Part shown: positions 62,262-64,000 of the stretch, piece by piece
Layout: each line of letters begins with the position of its first letter
How positions within the stretch are numbered: the stretch's first letter is position 1
The notes under the pieces: generated by a model
Told to the model about the DNA's origin: nothing
Databases searched by the model: none
What the model saw: the letters and a program-made list of their open reading frames with translations, nothing else
Origin: Acidobacteriota bacterium
Lineage (GTDB): Bacteria > Acidobacteriota > Aminicenantia > Aminicenantales > Saccharicenantaceae
Assembly (NCBI GenBank): GCA_029569255.1
Contig: JAKQUO010000019.1
Location: 211,175-275,174, forward strand
Length of the DNA stretch: 64,000 nt
Reading direction: 5' to 3'
Translations under genes and position numbers: made by a program

Positions 62262-64000
62262 ATGCCCAAAACCCCGAAAGCCCTGTTCGGTCTTTGCCTG
62301 ATCGGCCTGCTCGCCGCCGCGGCCATCGCCGCCGACGAGGGCCGGTTCTTCACCTACCCGACCATCGCCGGCGACAAGATCGTTTTCACCTACGAGTCCG
62401 ATCTCTGGTCCGCCCCGGCCCAGGGCGGCACGGCCACGCGCCTGACGACCTTCCCGGGGACCGAGAACTTCGCCAAGTTCTCGCCCGACGGCCGGTGGCT
62501 GGCCTTCACGGCCGCCTACGACGGCGGCCCGGCCGTCTATCTCATGCCGGCCGAGGGCGGCGCCCCGACCCGCCTGACCTACAACCCCGGCGGGGCCCAG
62601 GTCGTGGCCTGGACGCCCGACGGCGCCGAGGTCGTCTTCCGCTCGATGTTCGAGAACGTCATCGGCCGCGACCCCAACCTCTACAGCGTCGGCGTCACGG
62701 GCGGCGCGCCCGTCCGCCTGCCCCTCGACCGCGGCGTCCTCGTCAGCTTCGTTTCCGGCAAGGACAAGTTCCTCTATTGCCGCCGCGGCAACGAGGAGTA
62801 CTACTGGAAGCGCTACAAGGGCGGCCAGTACCAGGACATCTGGCTCTACGACGGCCAGGCCAAGACCTACACCCCTGTCACCGACTACGTCGGGAAGAAC
62901 AGCTATCCCATGTGGGCCGGCGGCCTCATGTACTTCGTCTCCGACCGCACGAACGGCGTCGCCAACCTCTACGCCCAGAAGCTCGGCGCGAAGGAAGCCG
63001 TCCAGGTCACGCGATACGACGACTTCGACGTCATGTTCCCGGCGACCGACGGCAAGTCCATCGTCTACGTCCAGGACGGCCGCCTCCACGTCCTCGACGT
63101 GGCGACCGGCCGCGACACCCGCCTTTCCGTCAAGGTCCCGTCCGACCGCTGGGCCCTGCGCGACCGGGTCATCAACCCGCGCGACTACATCCAGACGGCC
63201 GGCGTCGCCAACGGAGGCGAGGCCGTCGTCCTGGCCGCCCGCGGCGACGTCTTCCGCGTCCCCGCCGGCCCCGGCCCGGCCCTCAACCTGTCCCAGACCC
63301 CCGGCACGCGCGAGATGTACCCCGCCCTCTCGCCCGACGGCAAGACGGTGGCCTTCTTCAGCGACAAGAGCGGCGGCTACCAGCTCTACACCCAGCCGGC
63401 CGCGGGCGGCGACTGGACCCAGGTCACGACGGCCCTCGACCGGACCGTCTACAAGCTCCTGTGGTCGCCCGACGGCAAGAAGATCCTGTTCGGCGACAAG
63501 GATTATTCGCTCTTCTGGGTCGACCTGGCCTCCAAGAAGCTGGTCAAATTCGATTCCTCCAACCAAATGAAGAACGACGAGTTCACCTGGGAGATCGCCG
63601 ACTACGTCTGGGCCCCCGACTCCAAGTGGGTCGCCTACAGCTTCGTCCAGGCCAACCGCAACAGCCAGATCTTCCTCTTCAACATCGAGACCGGGAAGAA
63701 GACGGCCGTGACGACGGACTTCTACGACAACCTCTACCCGGCCTTCGACGCGAACGGCGACTACCTCTACTACGTCTCGAGCCGCAACTTCGACCTGCTC
63801 ATGGACTTCTACGAGGACAACCACGTCTACGCCGCGCCCCAGCAGGTCATGGCCGTCCAGCTCCGGGCCGGCGAGGCCCCGCCGTTCGCCGGCGAGCCGG
63901 GGGACAAGGCCGACCCGAAGGCCGCCCCGGCCCCCTTCCGCGTCGACACCGACGGCCTCGTCGAGCGGACCTTCCCCCTGCCCGTGCCGCCCGGCAATTA
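62262..64000 (+). CDS. Tricorn-type S41 protease (3' partial)
   Basis: At least 579 codons, open to the window edge. From ATG 62262 (SD AAGGAGGAG) a signal peptide (about 1-23) leads into repeated TolB-like beta-propeller blades: IAGDKIVFTYESDLWSAPAQ, FSPDGRWLAFTAAYDGGPAV, WTPDGAEVVFRSMFEN, LSPDGKTVAFFSDKSGGYQL, WSPDGKKILFGDKDY and WAPDSKWVAYSFVQAN. The end (RVDTDGLVERTFPLPVPPG) is the join to the second half in tricorn homologues. The PDZ and serine-protease domains would lie outside. Likely periplasmic peptide processing. Confidence 0.88.
   Translation, partial: MPKTPKALFGLCLIGLLAAAAIAADEGRFFTYPTIAGDKIVFTYESDLWSAPAQGGTATRLTTFPGTENFAKFSPDGRWLAFTAAYDGGPAVYLMPAEGGAPTRLTYNPGGAQVVAWTPDGAEVVFRSMFENVIGRDPNLYSVGVTGGAPVRLPLDRGVLVSFVSGKDKFLYCRRGNEEYYWKRYKGGQYQDIWLYDGQAKTYTPVTDYVGKNSYPMWAGGLMYFVSDRTNGVANLYAQKLGAKEAVQVTRYDDFDVMFPATDGKSIVYVQDGRLHVLDVATGRDTRLSVKVPSDRWALRDRVINPRDYIQTAGVANGGEAVVLAARGDVFRVPAGPGPALNLSQTPGTREMYPALSPDGKTVAFFSDKSGGYQLYTQPAAGGDWTQVTTALDRTVYKLLWSPDGKKILFGDKDYSLFWVDLASKKLVKFDSSNQMKNDEFTWEIADYVWAPDSKWVAYSFVQANRNSQIFLFNIETGKKTAVTTDFYDNLYPAFDANGDYLYYVSSRNFDLLMDFYEDNHVYAAPQQVMAVQLRAGEAPPFAGEPGDKADPKAAPAPFRVDTDGLVERTFPLPVPPGN

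Overview
This 64 kb window is GC-rich bacterial chromosome, roughly 65-70 percent GC by eye, with tightly packed genes, many ATGA or GTGA stop-start overlaps and frequent GTG or TTG starts. No intergenic gap exceeds about 230 bases. I see no tRNA or rRNA gene, no insertion sequence and no CRISPR array. A TolC-type tripartite exporter and a YidC with a large periplasmic domain indicate a Gram-negative cell. CarD, a bactofilin, a tricorn-type protease and the codon bias would fit the Acidobacteriota / Aminicenantes neighbourhood. That placement is an inference from style and gene content, not a database result.

Layout. 0-5.4 kb: a Spy-like fragment, then adaptor, ABC ATPase, permease and TolC genes for a MacAB-type exporter. 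5.5-9.1 kb: a divergent hfq coupled to pdxA, then smpB, a CNNM/CBS protein and carD on the minus strand. 9.1-22 kb: the conserved origin-side cluster rpmH-rnpA-yidD-yidC-khpB-mnmE-mnmG-parA-parB-bactofilin-pyrG, with a parS site at the mnmG/parA junction, then a GDP-mannose pair (phosphomannomutase and manC). dnaA and an oriC are not in the window. 22-28.9 kb: an M16 peptidase pair (one active, one lacking the zinc motif), a large kinase-like membrane protein of unknown function, and a secreted acetamidase/formamidase. 28.9-32.8 kb: nikR and a complete nikKMLQO nickel ECF transporter with a promoter and a candidate NikR operator.

32.9-37.7 kb: accA-hisS-aspS and rlmB on the minus strand. 37.8-46 kb: a small membrane protein, a ferredoxin-like protein, a YhhN protein, a thymidylate synthase relative, an MGMT, an acyl-CoA ligase, radC, recA and a Tat-type superoxide dismutase. 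46-54.6 kb: a lone Fis-type HTH, a DUF5658-like membrane protein, an AT-rich gap, uvrA, mntP, a CPBP protease, a UbiA/MenA prenyltransferase, an SDR and kbl.

54.6-62.1 kb is the accessory island: an AbrB/PIN pair, then a type I restriction-modification locus ordered hsdR, a pRiA4b ORF-3 family gene, hsdS split by one in-frame stop, a RhuM-Fic/Doc fusion, and hsdM. GC content and codon use drop sharply around hsdS and the start of rhuM-doc, which suggests transfer. The window ends inside a tricorn-type secreted protease.

The best candidates for something undescribed are the nested restriction locus, the kinase-like membrane protein at 25 kb, and a family of long GGGACATG-core hairpins at 12.3, 50.7 and 52.3 kb. 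Where they can be read, promoters follow TTGAC(A/T)-17-TA(T/G)AAT, and several sit so close to the start codon that the transcripts would be leaderless.
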